NCBI GenBank assembly: GCA_014529385.2
Contig: CM043961.1
Span: forward strand, 10,108,978-10,172,977
Origin: Adiantum capillus-veneris
Lineage: Eukaryota > Streptophyta > Polypodiopsida > Polypodiales > Pteridaceae
Reading direction: 5' to 3'
Length of the DNA stretch: 64,000 bases
The notes under the pieces are model-generated. The model saw only the letters and a list, made by a program, of their open reading frames with translations, ran no database searches and was not told the DNA's origin. Position numbers and translations under genes: made by a program. How positions within the stretch are numbered: the first letter of the stretch is position 1; every line of letters starts with the position of its first letter. Shown one piece after another: positions 1 to 11,600 of this stretch.

Positions 1-276
1 CATTGCATGACTTTCTGGTGTAAGCGGACATTCTCGCTGTATACAATATCTCTCTCTTGTTTGCAGAACGTCATTTCTTGCAGCCAACTGCTTAGTGTAG
101 CCATACAAGCCATGGTGGCCATCTCCAACATAGTTCACTAAGGATGTAATATCCTTAAAAGGTGGAGTGGAGTTCGTGATGGGATGCTTTGGATACATTC
201 TGTCATCCAGCCAAAGGTCCACATTTTTCATGCCCTGTGATCTTAAGTTCTCCTTCCAAGCTTCATAAAGCGTCTG
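1..276 (-). pseudogene. Fragment of a transposase first exon, paralogue of the 43.5-53 kb element
   Basis: Read on the minus strand, this stretch stays open and gives KNVDLWLDDRMYPKHP followed by SLVNYVGDGHHGLYGY. The transposase exon at about 52.1 kb has KNVDLWTDGCLYPKDP and SLLQYVGNGEQGLLGY in the same order and spacing, so the two are paralogous. The Copia-1 LTR abuts it at 277 and the rest lies outside the window to the left. No start codon or catalytic region is present. It shows that the transposase family exists in more than one diverged copy. The function of this N-terminal region is unknown to me. Confidence 0.6.
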
Positions 277-543
277 TGTTGGAGTTAGGGTTGCAGAGAA
301 ACGCACACAACTTGGAGAAGACAAAGGAAGCTCAAGGCACACAACTGAGAGTGTATTACTTAGTGTGTAATGGAAAGATGGATAGCCCTTGAGTGTATTA
401 CTTAGTGTGTAATGGAAAGATGGATAGCCCTAGAGTGATGGGCGTATATACAATGCACGGGGGAAAAAACCTCCTAAAGAGGGAAAAAAAGCCCCGGTGG
501 TCCTAGTGTGTTCACACATATCACTACCACATATATGGTAACA
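277..543 (-). mobile_element. Copia-1 3' LTR
   Basis: On the minus strand this 267-bp segment starts TGTTACC and ends CCAACA. It follows directly after a G-rich polypurine tract (CCAGGGGGGATT, plus-strand 544-556), which lies 62 bp downstream of the Copia-1 pol stop. That order is the usual pol-PPT-3' LTR arrangement of Ty1/Copia elements. The outer boundary at 277 rests on the TG...CA rule and the switch to transposase-like sequence; no target-site duplication could be checked. Confidence 0.55.
349..432. repeat. 42-bp tandem duplication in the Copia-1 LTR
   Basis: Two head-to-tail copies with period 42 begin GAGTGTATTACTTAGTG at 349 and again at 391, nearly identical. This is a local duplication inside the LTR, most likely of recent origin. 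Confidence 0.85.
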
Positions 544-618
544 AATCCCCCCTGGAGTGATGCGGTGAACAAGAGCTGGCACATGAGTAAAGAGAAGTGC
601 CATGCCCTGAGGACATGA

Positions 619-2259
619 TCAGCCCACAAAGGGGAGTAAGCCCAAAGCTTTGCAGAAAGCTTTGAACTTCTCACGAGACAATGCCTTTGTGAAAAGATCT
701 GCAAGGTTGTCCTATGTTGGCACATAAGCCAAGCTGATCTCTTCTGATGAGAGCCTCTCCCTGACATAGTGGTAATGCACCTCAATGTGATTTGCATGAG
801 CATGAGAAATTGGGTTTCTCGCAACTGCCAATGCGCTCTGACTGTCAGTGTAGATAGTGTTGGCAGTGTCCTGTCCAACATCCAAATCAACCATAAAGCG
901 TCTGAGCCATACACACTCAACCGTAGCTGTGAAGACTGCCCTGTACTTAGCCTCACAATCAAAAGTGACAACAATAGGTTGCTTCTTGCTCAACCATGAT
1001 ATACATGAACTGCCAAGCATGAAACAAAAACCACTTGTGGACACTCGTGTGTCAAAAAAACCAGCCCAATTTGAGTCCGAAAAAGCATGTAAGTCTGGCG
1101 GGAATGATCCCCCCTTGGGATAAAACAAGCCAAGATGTAAAGTGCCACTCAAGTAGAAAAAAATCCTCTTGATAGCCTGCCAATGCTTAGACCCTGGGCT
1201 ATGCATAAATCTGCTAACCTATGAGACTGCAAACTGAATATCCGGCCTCGTGATGCATACATAACTGAGGCAGCCAACATCAGTTTGGTAAAGAGTGACA
1301 TTAGCAGGATCACCAGTATCATGTAGACTCAACTTTAAACCTGTGTCCATGGGAGTGGCAATAGGTTTGCAGTCCTCAAGTCCAAATTTACATAGTAATG
1401 TCTCTATGTAACTTTTCTGACACAAGGCAATACCACCATCACACTGCTTAAACTGTATGCCCAAGTAATGATGCAACATCCCCAAATCTTTCATCTTGAA
1501 AGTAGCATTCAAATCAACCTTAAATTCAGCAATATGTCTCTCGTTTGGCCCAGTGATCAACATATCATCTACATAAAGAACCACAATGAGAAGTATGTCA
1601 CCCTCACGCTTTACATACACTGTGCTTTCTGTTGGATTGTTACGAAAGCCTCGTTTGACCAAATGAGTGTCAGCCTTCTCATACCAAGCACGAGGAGATT
1701 GCTTCAACCCATATAAAGCCTTCTTACATCTGCACACTTTTTCCTCTTGTCCTTTCTTGACAAAACCGCGAGGCTGCATTACATAAACTTCCTCAAAAAT
1801 GTCACCATTCAAGAAAGCAGTAACAATTTTTGATTGATGTACATCCCAACCAAAATGAGCTGCCAATGCACATAGAAAACGAACACTAGTCATACGACAA
1901 GTGGGAGCAAAAGTTTCTTCATAATTTATGCCTTTCCGTTGCGCATAGCCTTTTGCAACAAGTCGAGCCTTATGGCGATCAACCTCACCATCTAGCTTGC
2001 GTTTCAACTTGTAAACCCACTTCGTACCAATGGCCTTTTTGCCAGGAGGAAAATCACATAAAGTCTATGTGTCGTTTTCTATAAGTGCATCATATTCTGA
2101 TTGCATGGCAGCCATCCAATTTTTTGAATTTTGTGCTTCATCAAAAGACAGAGGTTCCTCAACATCATGTAGGCTAGACATAGCCAAAGCATAACAATCT
2201 GATGCATAAGATGCATGGCGAGAGCCTGAACGAGTACGACTAGACAAAGGTGCATCCAA
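619..2259 (-). pseudogene. Copia-1 pol: reverse transcriptase and RNase H, with nonsense codons
   Basis: One continuous minus-strand frame encodes the C-terminal half of a Ty1/Copia polyprotein. In order: the linker before RT (NWMAAMQSEYDALIENDT), RT with KARLVAKGYAQ, PRGFVKKG, the catalytic YVDDMLI and YLGIQF, then RNase H with FSDSNWAG, YTDSQSA and ADLFTKAL. Three in-frame stops at 2065-2067, 1219-1221 and 712-714 interrupt it and there is no frameshift, so decay is by point mutation only. Integrase, protease and gag are missing to the right, where Gypsy-B starts at 2267. The natural stop is at 619-621. Identification as Copia is certain; the finer lineage is not determined. Confidence 0.93.
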
Positions 2260-2266
2260 TTTACTG

Positions 2267-2639
2267 TGTCATAATAACTAATATCTAATTCTCCTAAATG
2301 ATTTTCTCATGTTAAACTGATCGTTTAATATGGGGAATTTGCCAAGGGAGAAAAAGGTAGAATATTGGTTAAGCTCGCAGATCGGCCACGATAGGGATCC
2401 AAACAAGGGAAAATAGGGATCCAAAGGGGGGGCCATCTGCAAAAGAGCAATGTGCAACAATGGGCTTTGAAGACCCTAAGGTTCAGCCCATTAAGACTTC
2501 CAAAATGCTAAGGTTCTAAAATTCAAAGGTTGTGTATAAAGGTCAAAGCTTAGGAAAATTGGATGCTTCGTGTGTACAAAAAGTCTTAAATGAGTCCTAC
2601 ATAGGAGGGGGCGAGCCCTGGAAGTAGGGGATGAGAGAG

Positions 2640-2699
<60 letters not shown>

Positions 2700-2985
2700 A
2701 CAAGCTTCCTTTACACAAAGGGAATGAGGGACACATGTCAGCTCCCTATCCTAGATGCCCACAAGGTGTACTCAATTCCTATTGGATGGCCATGGAGGTG
2801 GACCAATGAGAATTAAGCTAGATTAAATCTAGTTTAATTGATTTAAAAACACTTAATAAAAGGACCAATAAGAATTAAGCTCTCTAGAAGACTATTGGAC
2901 AGTCTCCCAAGGGGTCCAATGAGCATTCAGCACCCAATGGCTTGCCTGATTCCTATTGGCCAGGTCCTTTTAAAATGTTGAGACA
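2267..2985 (+). mobile_element. Gypsy-B LTR, 5' part
   Basis: Starts TGTCATAATAACTAATATC and runs parallel to the complete LTR copies at 3661 and 19432, sharing CTAAATGATTTTCTCAT, the CA microsatellite and repeated CCAATGAG blocks. The alignment stops near 2985, where integrase C-terminal coding begins, so the rest of the LTR and most of the internal region have been deleted. The preceding bases TACTG do not match the bases after the other LTR (CATGG). Confidence 0.75.
2642..2697. repeat. (CA)n microsatellite
   Basis: About 27 uninterrupted CA units inside the Gypsy-B LTR. Shorter CA tracts sit at the same LTR position in the other two copies (4205-4244 and 19808-19824), so the repeat is an inherited, expanding part of this LTR. 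Confidence 0.95.
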
Positions 2986-2989
2986 ATCA

Positions 2990-3312
2990 ATGAGATGGCT
3001 AATCAACTCAAGTTGCCCAACCATTGGCTCATACACAATTCTTTTCATGTGAGCCTACTTAAGCCCTACAAAGGAGAGCCACCAAGTGAAACAATTATTG
3101 AAGACCCTCCCAAAATCAAAGACCAAGAAGAGGTGCTGCAACCCAAAGCTATCCTTCGGCATGAAGACAAGGTACTACGACATGGTAAGATTATCTAACG
3201 GTATCTTATTAAGTTCAAAAATTATCCTTTTGAAGATGCTAGACGGATGCAAAGAATACAACTTAAGGATAGTATGAACCTTGTCAATGCTTACAATGCC
3301 ACATTAGAGTAA
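2990..3312 (+). pseudogene. Gypsy-B integrase C-terminus with chromodomain-like tail
   Basis: The open frame contains FHVSLLKPYKG, the conserved GPY/F-type end of Gypsy integrase, then an acidic-basic linker and AILRHEDKVLRHGKII...RYLIKFKNYPFEDAR. The last part has the beta-strand pattern of a degenerate chromodomain as in plant chromovirus integrases, which in that family guides integration to chromatin. A TAA at 3196-3198 interrupts it and the natural stop is 3310-3312. Only this end of pol survives. The 348 bp between the stop and the 3' LTR are non-coding. Confidence 0.8.
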
Positions 3313-3660
3313 GAAAACGTACAAATTTCTTTTAAATGACCAATGTTTTTGTCTTATGAGACTAATTCTCTTTTTATTGTGCACAAAAGTATGCATGCTT
3401 ACAATCATGTTTGTGATGACGAGTCTCTCAAACACCAAGTAGAATTTGTCACTCTACTTTGGGAGAATGAAATGAACTAAAGAGTAGACATGCTTCCGTA
3501 GCTATGTCTCCCAAGCACCAAATGGATTAGTCATCCATTTGGAATTCTGTTATAGGGTAAAAAGAAATCCTCTACCCGCTAAGATGCATTGACTAATGAC
3601 TAAGGCTTTATCTCTTCTACCTCATAGTCGAGGACGACTATGATTGTAAGAGAGAGGTAA

Positions 3661-4201
3661 TGTCATAAAATCTAATATCTAACCAACCCAAATGATTTTC
3701 TCATATTAAACTGATCATTTAATGTGGGAGAATAAACAAGAGCAAGGGTTAGAATATAGACATATGCTTACAGATCTATCTCAACACGAGGCTAATGGTA
3801 AAGGGGTCCAAATGAGAGATGGTTTTTCAAAGAGCAAGGATAACCAATGGAGCTTAAAGACCTTAGGGTTAGCTTCATTGAAGACCTCCAAAGATTAGTG
3901 TGAAAAGTCCTTTGACCTTAGGTAAGCTAGGGCTCTGATTGAGGTTGGAACCCGGCCCAAGCTTGAGGTGCTTGTCGTGCTTGATGACTAAGATAGTTGA
4001 GGTGCTTGTCGTGCTTGCTGACTAAGATGCTTGAGGTGCTTGTTATGCTTGTTGACTAGGGAGCTTGAGGTGCGTGTGGGAAGACTACCCAAGCATGAGG
4101 TGCTTTGTTGTGCTTGCCGACTAAGGTGAGGGTAAGGTGTTCAAAAAGTCAAATCCAGTCCCTACTCAAGAGGGGGTGAGCCCTAAAGGGGGATGAGAGA
4201 G

Positions 4202-4246
<45 letters not shown>

Positions 4247-5256
4247 GGAAAGCCCAAGCTTCAAGAGGCAGCAAGGACACATGTCAAGCCTCTACCCATG
4301 TTGGCCTCAAGGTGTGCCCAAATCCTATTGGTTGGCCTCCCGAGTCCAATGATAAATTAGTTAATTTAATTAATTGTTTTTGCATTTATCAAGTCCTCTC
4401 TCTCAAAGGGGAAAGGGGGACACTTGTCCCAAGCCTACCCTTGTTGCTCGATATGCTTCTTGTATGTGATTGGCTAGGCCTGGAAGGGTCCAACGAGCTT
4501 CAAGCATGAGCTACAAGGGGGGTCGATCAAAGCAAGAACGGGGGTTGCTTGGGGGGTATACTCTCCTACAAACGCTCTCACACACTCTCATTGTGCAAAG
4601 TGCAAAGTGCAAGAGCTCCATCTCCTTCTCCAAGCTAGTAGAGAAGTTGAGAGCCTACACCAACACTCTTGGCTATGGAATGAAAATCCAACCAAGAGCC
4701 ATGCTTCAATGCTTAAGCTTTCCATCTTCTCCATATTCATTACTAGGCTATTATGTATGCTAGCAAGAAGAGTGATGATAAGTGAGGAACTATTTATTTC
4801 TCCTATGTAATGTTTCGTCTTCCTCTTCCCTACCCTCATTCCCTACTAGCTCTCTCCACCTTCTAAGGTGTTTGAGGCCTTGGGATAATTAATGCTTTTT
4901 GCAAAGTTTATGCTATGCTCGTGATGCATGAAGCTTTCCATCTTCATTGCATCACCTAGTCACAAGGAGCACAAATATTGTATTATATCAAGTCTCTCTT
5001 GATGGAAGAATTTATAATACAATGCCTATTGGAGGGGGGACCGGCTCCACATAATTCCGGTCCTCAATTGTTGTCATGTTCTTAAAACTCTCTCTCTTTC
5101 AAAATATTGTCCATGCCAAGTTAACTAAGTACCATGTTTATGTTGCTACCATCAATTAAGTTCACCCTTTATGCTCTCAAAATAATCTCACAAAAATGCT
5201 TTTTCTAAGTTTCCTAGTTCCGCTACTCTCAAAGTTCATCGGCCATTTCCATTACA
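3661..5256 (+). mobile_element. Gypsy-B 3' LTR
   Basis: Begins TGTCATAAAATC directly after a purine-rich tract (AAGAGAGAGGTAA) and ends CCATTACA. It matches the solo LTR at 19432-21016 over its length, which fixes both ends, and contains a CA tract at 4205-4244. Near 3950-4130 a short motif (GAGGTGCTTGTCGTGCTTG) is repeated about four times. No protein-coding gene is seen inside. Confidence 0.8.
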
Positions 5257-5520
5257 CATGGGTTCAAACCGATAACTTTAACTCAAAAACATGGGTCCAA
5301 ATCTTTCATAGGGAGCATTGTTTGCCCCTCTCTTCCACTCAAAAGCCTCTCTCTGGTTGAAGATAGTGGTGGAAATGGCTAGCTTACTAGAAAGCTAGAG
5401 CTCTTGTGAGTGTAGTCACACCAACAGACTCCTTATTGTCCTTTCTAGAGTCATTATTACAAATTCCCTCATCATGCTTGCCTTTGAGTTTTTCTTTGTA
5501 GAGATTTTTACTTTGCCTTT

Positions 5521-5962
5521 GGATTTTCAATCTTTAGACAAATGATCGCGCTTCCAATAGTTGTAACAATGGCTAGTGGACTTCTGTCTAGATTCCAAAG
5601 TAGCAGTGCTTCACCACCTTTGACAGCATAAATTGCTCTTCAATGAGAAAAGAGCTGAGATCATCAAATTCTAGCTTTTCCTTCGTGATTTGTAACCGTA
5701 GTGTCCTAGACACCGTCTTGTACTCCTTAAACAATTTATGAGTTCCAAAGCAGCTAAATGAGTATTGGTCAGTGAGACTTTTCATAGTCAATAGTTTATC
5801 ATGAATAATCTTTTCCTTCATAATAAAAGACTACACAAAACTTTCAATTGGAAGCTTGATGGAAAATAACTGTCTAAGAAGGGTGACTGGCCCCATCATA
5901 GAATCTCAATCAAACATTCCAACAAGCTTGGACCACATATCATTGGTAGTCTTTAAAGTCTC
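5521..5962 (-). pseudogene. Copia gag relic (UBN2-type) with damaged zinc knuckle
   Basis: Minus-strand pieces read TLKTTNDMWSKLVGMFD, VTLLRQLFSIKLP, KYKTVSRTLRLQITKEK and EFDDLSSFLIEEQF, the order found in plant Copia gag (UBN2 domain). Near 5531-5575 follows CHYNYWKRDHLSKD, a zinc knuckle of the CX2CX4HX4C type that has lost cysteines. Stops and a short frame break are present. It may be the gag of Copia-1, with integrase and protease deleted and Gypsy-B inserted between, but that link is inference. It is cut at 5962 by the start of the Gypsy-E LTR. Confidence 0.7.
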
Positions 5963-6371
5963 TGTGTGTTAATGGATTCACTATACGAGTGTGCACCTAG
6001 CCGGACACTTAGCCATACACCACATCTGTACTCTGTTATTTTTTTGAGCTAGTGTAGTTGCACTGTGTGTGTAAATCTAATCCTAGAGTAGTAGGTTGAT
6101 TCCCTAAATTGTAATTCTATCATGATATGTGTAAAGGCCCATGTGAGATAGCCATTGGCCATTTAGAAAGCCCTATGTATGTAGTCAACATATCTTGTGA
6201 AGGGTAATCAGATTTCAATTCAAAAACTTGCATTATGTTCCTTTTCTATGCTCTTTCATTTAAGTATAAGCATTGCTAATTTTGTTGTGGTTCGCGACTA
6301 CACGTCTACGAGCCTTATCTTCATATTTGAGTGCTTAAATCATTGTTTTTTGTCGCGACAGCCCGCTTACA
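5963..6371 (+). mobile_element. Gypsy-E 5' LTR
   Basis: Begins TGTGTGTTAATGG exactly where the Copia gag frame ends, and ends in CA immediately before a primer-binding site. The TG...CA ends, PBS position and 409-bp length fit an LTR. There is no second copy in the window to confirm the borders; the downstream part of this element is found again from 57083. Confidence 0.5.
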
Positions 6372-6675
6372 TTAGGGCCATTGTCGGGGAATGTTCCTTA
6401 GGTGGTGAGTGACCTTGTGTAATTTAAAGTGTTATTTTCCAAAGCTTTGTCTTTCCATTCCTTGTACACCTTAGCAGTGAAGCAACTAGACAAGGGGTTT
6501 AGTGCTTGACAGAGTCTAGAAGTCGGGGAATTGCTAGATCTATTCTCGAGAGGTAAAGAGAGTTGTGAGTGAGATAGCTACAAGAATTTTATTCTTCATT
6601 TTCACATTACTTTTAGAGTGTTGTTTTGTTTTCCATTACGAATTTTATTTTTGTTATCTTGTTTGTTTTTGTTCC
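6372..6675 (+). other. Gypsy-E primer-binding site and first part of leader
   Basis: TTAGGGCCATTGTCGGGGA at 6372-6390 is a mutated form of the TTGGCGCC.TTG.CGGGGA PBS used by Tat/Athila-type plant Gypsy elements. The leader that follows is non-coding and is cut at 6675 by the Copia-2 LTR; the last five bases, GTTCC, recur at 57083-57087 on the far side of the insertion. Confidence 0.6.
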
Positions 6676-6965
6676 TGTTGAGGTGTCAAGCTCAACATGT
6701 ACGACTCCTGGATGATTATCACCGACAATCCATCATTGGTGCACCTTGGTCGATACACATATCTTTGCCTAACACTACAGCTGGGCTACACCAAGTTGGT
6801 CTACCTATCGGAGTGATGTCACATTTGCCTACTCACCTCACTCACTAGCGGTTCATATTAGGCCGTTGTACTATTTTCCTTTTATGTTGTATATTCCCTT
6901 ATGTTTTTGTAGACCTCTTATCTTGAATTTGTGAAGAAGAAGAAGTATAGTTTTTTGCCTCCATC

Positions 6966-6999
<34 letters not shown>

Positions 7000-7040
7000 C
7001 TTGCAAGAGCTCAAGCTCTCTCCTTCTCTATCTCTTGACA
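6676..7040 (+). mobile_element. Copia-2 5' LTR
   Basis: A 365-bp TG...CA segment (TGTTGAGGTGTC to TCTCTTGACA), directly preceded by GTTCC and followed by a Copia PBS. It matches 56731-57082 over its whole length. A GT microsatellite at 6970-6994 sits near its 3' end. The two LTRs have clearly diverged, so the insertion is old. Confidence 0.88.
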
Positions 7041-7093
7041 TGGTATTAGAGCGTGGTTGTGTTTGAGGAGCTTGGAGCAGTAAGAGGTTCTGC
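7041..7093 (+). other. Copia-2 primer-binding site and leader stub
   Basis: TGGTATTAGAGCG is the initiator tRNA-Met-type PBS typical of plant Copia elements (consensus TGGTATCAGAGC). Only about 40 bp of leader follow before sequence switches to the Gypsy-D LTR near 7090. The Copia-2 interior resumes around 53556. Confidence 0.75.
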
Positions 7094-7861
7094 CTAGGAG
7101 CTACACTCAAGTGACTGCAATCACCAAAAGCCAATCGCTCATTGGCAAACAAATCAAATCCATTACAGCATCAGATGACATCCAAATGTAATGAACCTTC
7201 AGAACATGTTTATAAGACTTAAGCACACATACTTATGGTCTCAAACCCCACTTTAGGTCAAGTGCCAAAATCACGATTATTAACGGCAATGGATTTTTGA
7301 CCTAGTCGTTTTCGACCCAAAACCTAAATGCTTAGCAATGATGCCCCAGTATCGCACCTATGCTTAGTTTTTTATTTTGAAGTGTAATTTCCTACTTATG
7401 ATGAAATTAGGCCGCGGGTCGATGACGCCAAAAGCTACGAAATACTGTGATGTGTTTACATCAATGCGTAGAGCTCTTACCTGCGATTGCAATGCAACAA
7501 ATGCGACTGCAATGTGACAACCGGGGAGGGACTAGTAAGCGTGAGAAGGAGAGAAGTGAGCGCCATTAGCTCACGCTGTGTATTTCATTATCCAAAACTT
7601 ACAATTAACTTACAAAAATTGGCTTTTATACCTTAGCCAAGGTTTTTGGTGGTCAAAACTAATAATTTGGGTGCTCTAACTAAAGATGGGTAATGACATG
7701 TTGATACAATCTGGAAGCTTGTAGCCCTGGCTCATCAATTACAAGGTTTATCCAAAGAATAGGAGTTACATTATTCTCTTATTATAAAAAATAATAAGTG
7801 TTTTACAATGAGAGCTCCGAAAAATGGTATTCGTGGTATCCGTGTTAGCTTGCTTCTAACA
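7094..7861 (-). mobile_element. Gypsy-D 3' LTR, 3'-truncated
   Basis: On the minus strand it begins TGTTAGAAGCAAGCTAACA at 7861 right after a G-rich polypurine tract and runs to 7094, where it stops in the middle of an LTR segment that is complete at 30717-31093. The shared block includes the half-palindrome ATCACGATTATTAAC (7268-7282). It also aligns with the F2 3' LTR around its start. The missing last part is about 165 bp. Confidence 0.75.
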
Positions 7862-8647
7862 TTCCCCCCCCCCCGGGGGGGATTCACCATGGAAAACTTA
7901 CCACACCACGTAAGTGCAGGGGAGAGGGGTTTTTTACAAGCTACATAAGCATATAAGTTAGGGGCAGGCCCCCAATAATTTATCTCCCAAGCTTAAAATT
8001 AAGGGAGGGGGTATCATATTTGGGGGGAGGGGGGGGGATGAGAGGAAGTATTTGTGTTTCAAATCATGGCTTCGCAAAAGAGTCTTCCCTCTAACTTGTG
8101 AGTCAATAGCTACAAATATACATGCAGGAACTAACACTGTTTTGTATCAATTGCTTGTTTTGTGATTATAGTTCATTTGTTGAGGGATGAAATCTATAAA
8201 GAGCTTGTATAGATGTAAATTTACACGGAGAACCTAATACAACTTTATAACCATGTTTTTTGAGTAATTTAGATGATTGGATAAGTAGCTAGAGTGCAGG
8301 CTAAACGGGCACATAGTTTGAAATTCAATCTAAGATACATTGAGGATACATCTAGTTAGCAACAGAAGTGGTTCCTTTGTACGTTGCCAATCACTATGCT
8401 AAACGCACTTTGACTAGTTTTACTCAGTTAGATAATGTGAGACCTACATTTTATATGTAAGATAGAGGTATGATAGTTTTCTCATTGATTATCGTATAAG
8501 CTTAGAAAGGGGGGTCACATTCCCTAATATGAGTCGTATATAGGGGTTTTATCAAAGTTGTTCGCTCGCAGGTGGCGTCCCATTTTGTATATAGAGTGAA
8601 TCCCCCAAGTTCCCCCCCTCCTCGCCTGTGTCATCCCTTGACACACT
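7862..8647 (-). other. Gypsy-D 3' non-coding region with polypurine tract
   Basis: Between the ORFx stop and the 3' LTR there is no open frame of interest. At the LTR edge the minus strand has a run of 7 C followed by 11 G (7864-7881), the latter serving as polypurine tract. Confidence 0.6.
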
Positions 8648-11600
8648 TTATGGACTGAAGTAGTCTTTGGGTTGACGACTGGCAAGGCGGTCTTTAAGCG
8701 CATTTAGTGCCTTTTGGTATCTGATCTTTCTCTCTTTATCTGGCACTTGTAAGGACTGCATAGTGACTTTGTTTTTTAGCTCCACTGCTGAGTAGCCTAC
8801 AAAGCGTGATGTCAGGTTGTTGATCACTGGCCCAAATATTTTCGTTCACCAAGTGAAGAACCCTGTGTAGAATGCTTCCTTGAATGCCAACATATTGTGA
8901 GAAGGTAAAAACATGCATTTGGCGTAGAAGCCATAGAGGACTTCCTCGGAAGGTTTCCCACTGAGATCATAACACAACCCTTTGTGACCCTCAAGAAATG
9001 ACATCCACATGGAATACTTTAATGCATGTGAGCAGCATTCGGCATATTTTGTATAACATTGCACATGATAAATCTGGTAGACTTCTGAAGAAGGACATGA
9101 CACCCGTTAGGGTTTTCACCATGTACTCCTCCGTCGGTGGTCCCTTGTCTGGAGCAGGCAATCTTGGGTAATTCAGCCAAGTTGGCCGCTTCTTTAGTAG
9201 TGCCTCGTGTGCTTGCCAAGTCCTTACTCGTGATACATGACAGAAGTTGGATCCTTTTGCAGGGCCGCAAGTGCTCTTGTGAACATAATCAAGTACCTTG
9301 GATTCTTGTTCAACCAGCTCAGCCTCCACTTCAGGTGGTCTTGATCTACGCCCTCGACTTGCATTTTGGTGTAAAGTCTTTCTTTAACTTGTAGCAGCTC
9401 CACTTTAATCAGAGGATAGGGCAGGGATTGTTGGTGCCATTGTGCATTGATTTGATTGGGAGTGAGTTGTGTAACATTGACGGAGTGAAGAACTCTCAGT
9501 TCCCAATCCATTGCTGCTTTCCACTGCTCATCTACCTCTTGTGTAATTTTTTCTTTCAGTGCATCTTCTTTAGCCTTCGAGAGCTGAACCATTGGCAGTG
9601 TGTCTAATTCAGTTATGTGTATTTGAAACTCTTCCACGCCACTTAGCTATTCGGCTGGCTGCATCTCCATCTCAGCAAATGAAATAGAGGGGATCTCTAC
9701 ATGGGGCTGCTCTGAAGTGCCAGTGCCTGCCTCCTCTTGGGTTTCCAGCTGTCAATAGCTGGTTGACTCTTTTAAGTTCTACAATTTTTTTTTAGCAGCT
9801 CGTCTTCTCTTTGGACCCGCATCAAAGCCAGGTCTGTATGCTGAGACTGCTCCAACTTAAGCTCTAGCTCAAGGTCTTTATTTTTCTTCTCTAATGCCTT
9901 GTAGACCTCATATGTTCCTTTGATTGAGGCCACTACGGGATTTCAGGAAAATTGCTGATCATTTATTCTTTGTTCCAAGTACTGTAGGGAGGCATTGGCT
10001 ACATCCAACTGAACCTGAATCTTATGAACTGACAAGGTCAAGATTAGAAGTTCATTTATGACTTCTGTCAGCTTTTCATATTTTGCCTTGCATGCATCTG
10101 ACAATTTAGTAGCAAATATCCAAGCTCCTCCATTTCTTTCTGCTGTTTAACTCTTGCGAGCTGATGTTGTTCAGCTTCCGCTTTCAACTTTTACACTTGC
10201 CTTCGTAAACCGGCGATGACGTTGAGTCGATCGTCTAACTCCCCTTGGAGTGCGTTAATCACTAGCTCTAATTCTTTGCCCCTTGTGCTACAACTTAGTG
10301 CTGCTGAGCAAAGTCATTCAGTCATGTCCTGCATTTGCTTAGCATACTCATTAACTTGCAAGATGACCTCGTTGTTTGATTGCCAGTCTTCGTTTTGTGC
10401 CAGCTGACTTGATGTTTCTAGAGCTTCTTGTGTGTCCTTTGGCGGCGTCATGATGGCTGTTTGCTATTGCCCTTGTGGCTGTGGCTGATCCTCTTTCGTT
10501 TTTTCATCTTGAGGCTTCATGGATGCCTCTGCCTTCTCTTGCTATGTTGAGGTAGAGGGTGTTTCCTCGGCCTCCTGTTCTCTGGGCTGCTCAAACTTCT
10601 TGTTGTCCTCTGATGGTGCAGGACTAGCTGCCCTTTCTCGCTCTTCCTCATGCTCTTTTTGCTGCTCTTTTGTAGACTAAGCTGCCTTACTTTGTTCAAG
10701 CTCTGCCTCCTTGGTGGGTTCAGGTTCTTTGGCTTCCTTTGCTGGTGAAGGTGGTGGGCTCGGCATGGGGTGATCATGCTGTTCAAAAACGGGTGAAGAA
10801 GGGCGAGGAGACACATCACCCTGATCGTGTTGTGCTGCTCCTTGTTTGGTTGCTTCCTCTGCTTGCTTTTGTTGTTCTTCCACCTCTTTTGCTTTTCTTG
10901 CCACTTCTTGGGCTTCCCTCATCTTCAAGGCTTCTGCTTCTTGATACATCTTTTCTAGGGCTTCCATGGGATCATCAACCTCCTTCTTGGTATGATGCTT
11001 GGTTCTTGGTCCTTTAAGCTCAATGGGCACCCACTTTGCTGGGTCTTTACCTTGTGCTTGGCGGCTGTGTTCGTAAGAGTGCTTCTCTCTTTCAAATCTG
11101 GCTTGCTTTTGCACAGGTTCCTCTTAGTGTGCTGCCACGACTTTTCTCTTCATTTCTTCAATTCGAGCTCTCCTTTCCTTGTTATCCAAGCTTTCACTGC
11201 TGTGCCATTCTGACGAGCTCTCAACAGACTCTTCATCAGACTTGTAGGATCTCTTGGCAAATATTGTAGCTCGAGGAGAGTGTTGTGCTAACACTATCCA
11301 AATGTTATGATCTGGGGCAGGTGGCAAGTTGTCGGCCATGCCGATGGCATGGTAAGCAATCCTTGTCAAAACCTCTAGTGCACCCAAATAAGTGATTTTT
11401 CCTTCTTTCTTTGTCCCTTTCAATGTGGACAAGACATATTGTGCACGGTCAATTGGTTGCCTGGTGGTTGATTTGAGAATTTGTGTAAAGGTCGTGGCAA
11501 CTACATGATTTGGTGTTGTATACCTTGGCGGTCTTTTGGCAAGGAAGTGGAAATGCTGATGGTACAACCTTGCAAGCTCTTCCACTTGTTTGTGGATAAG

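Noticed and set aside
2262..5261. A complete Gypsy-B element with target duplication
   Set aside because: The bases before the first LTR (TACTG) and after the second (CATGG) differ, and the first LTR is joined to the integrase end by a deletion.
10739..11213. Plus-strand frames rich in Leu, Val and Phe opposite ORFx
   Set aside because: They are the antisense of a Glu/Lys/Ala-rich coiled-coil region and look like membrane proteins only for that reason.
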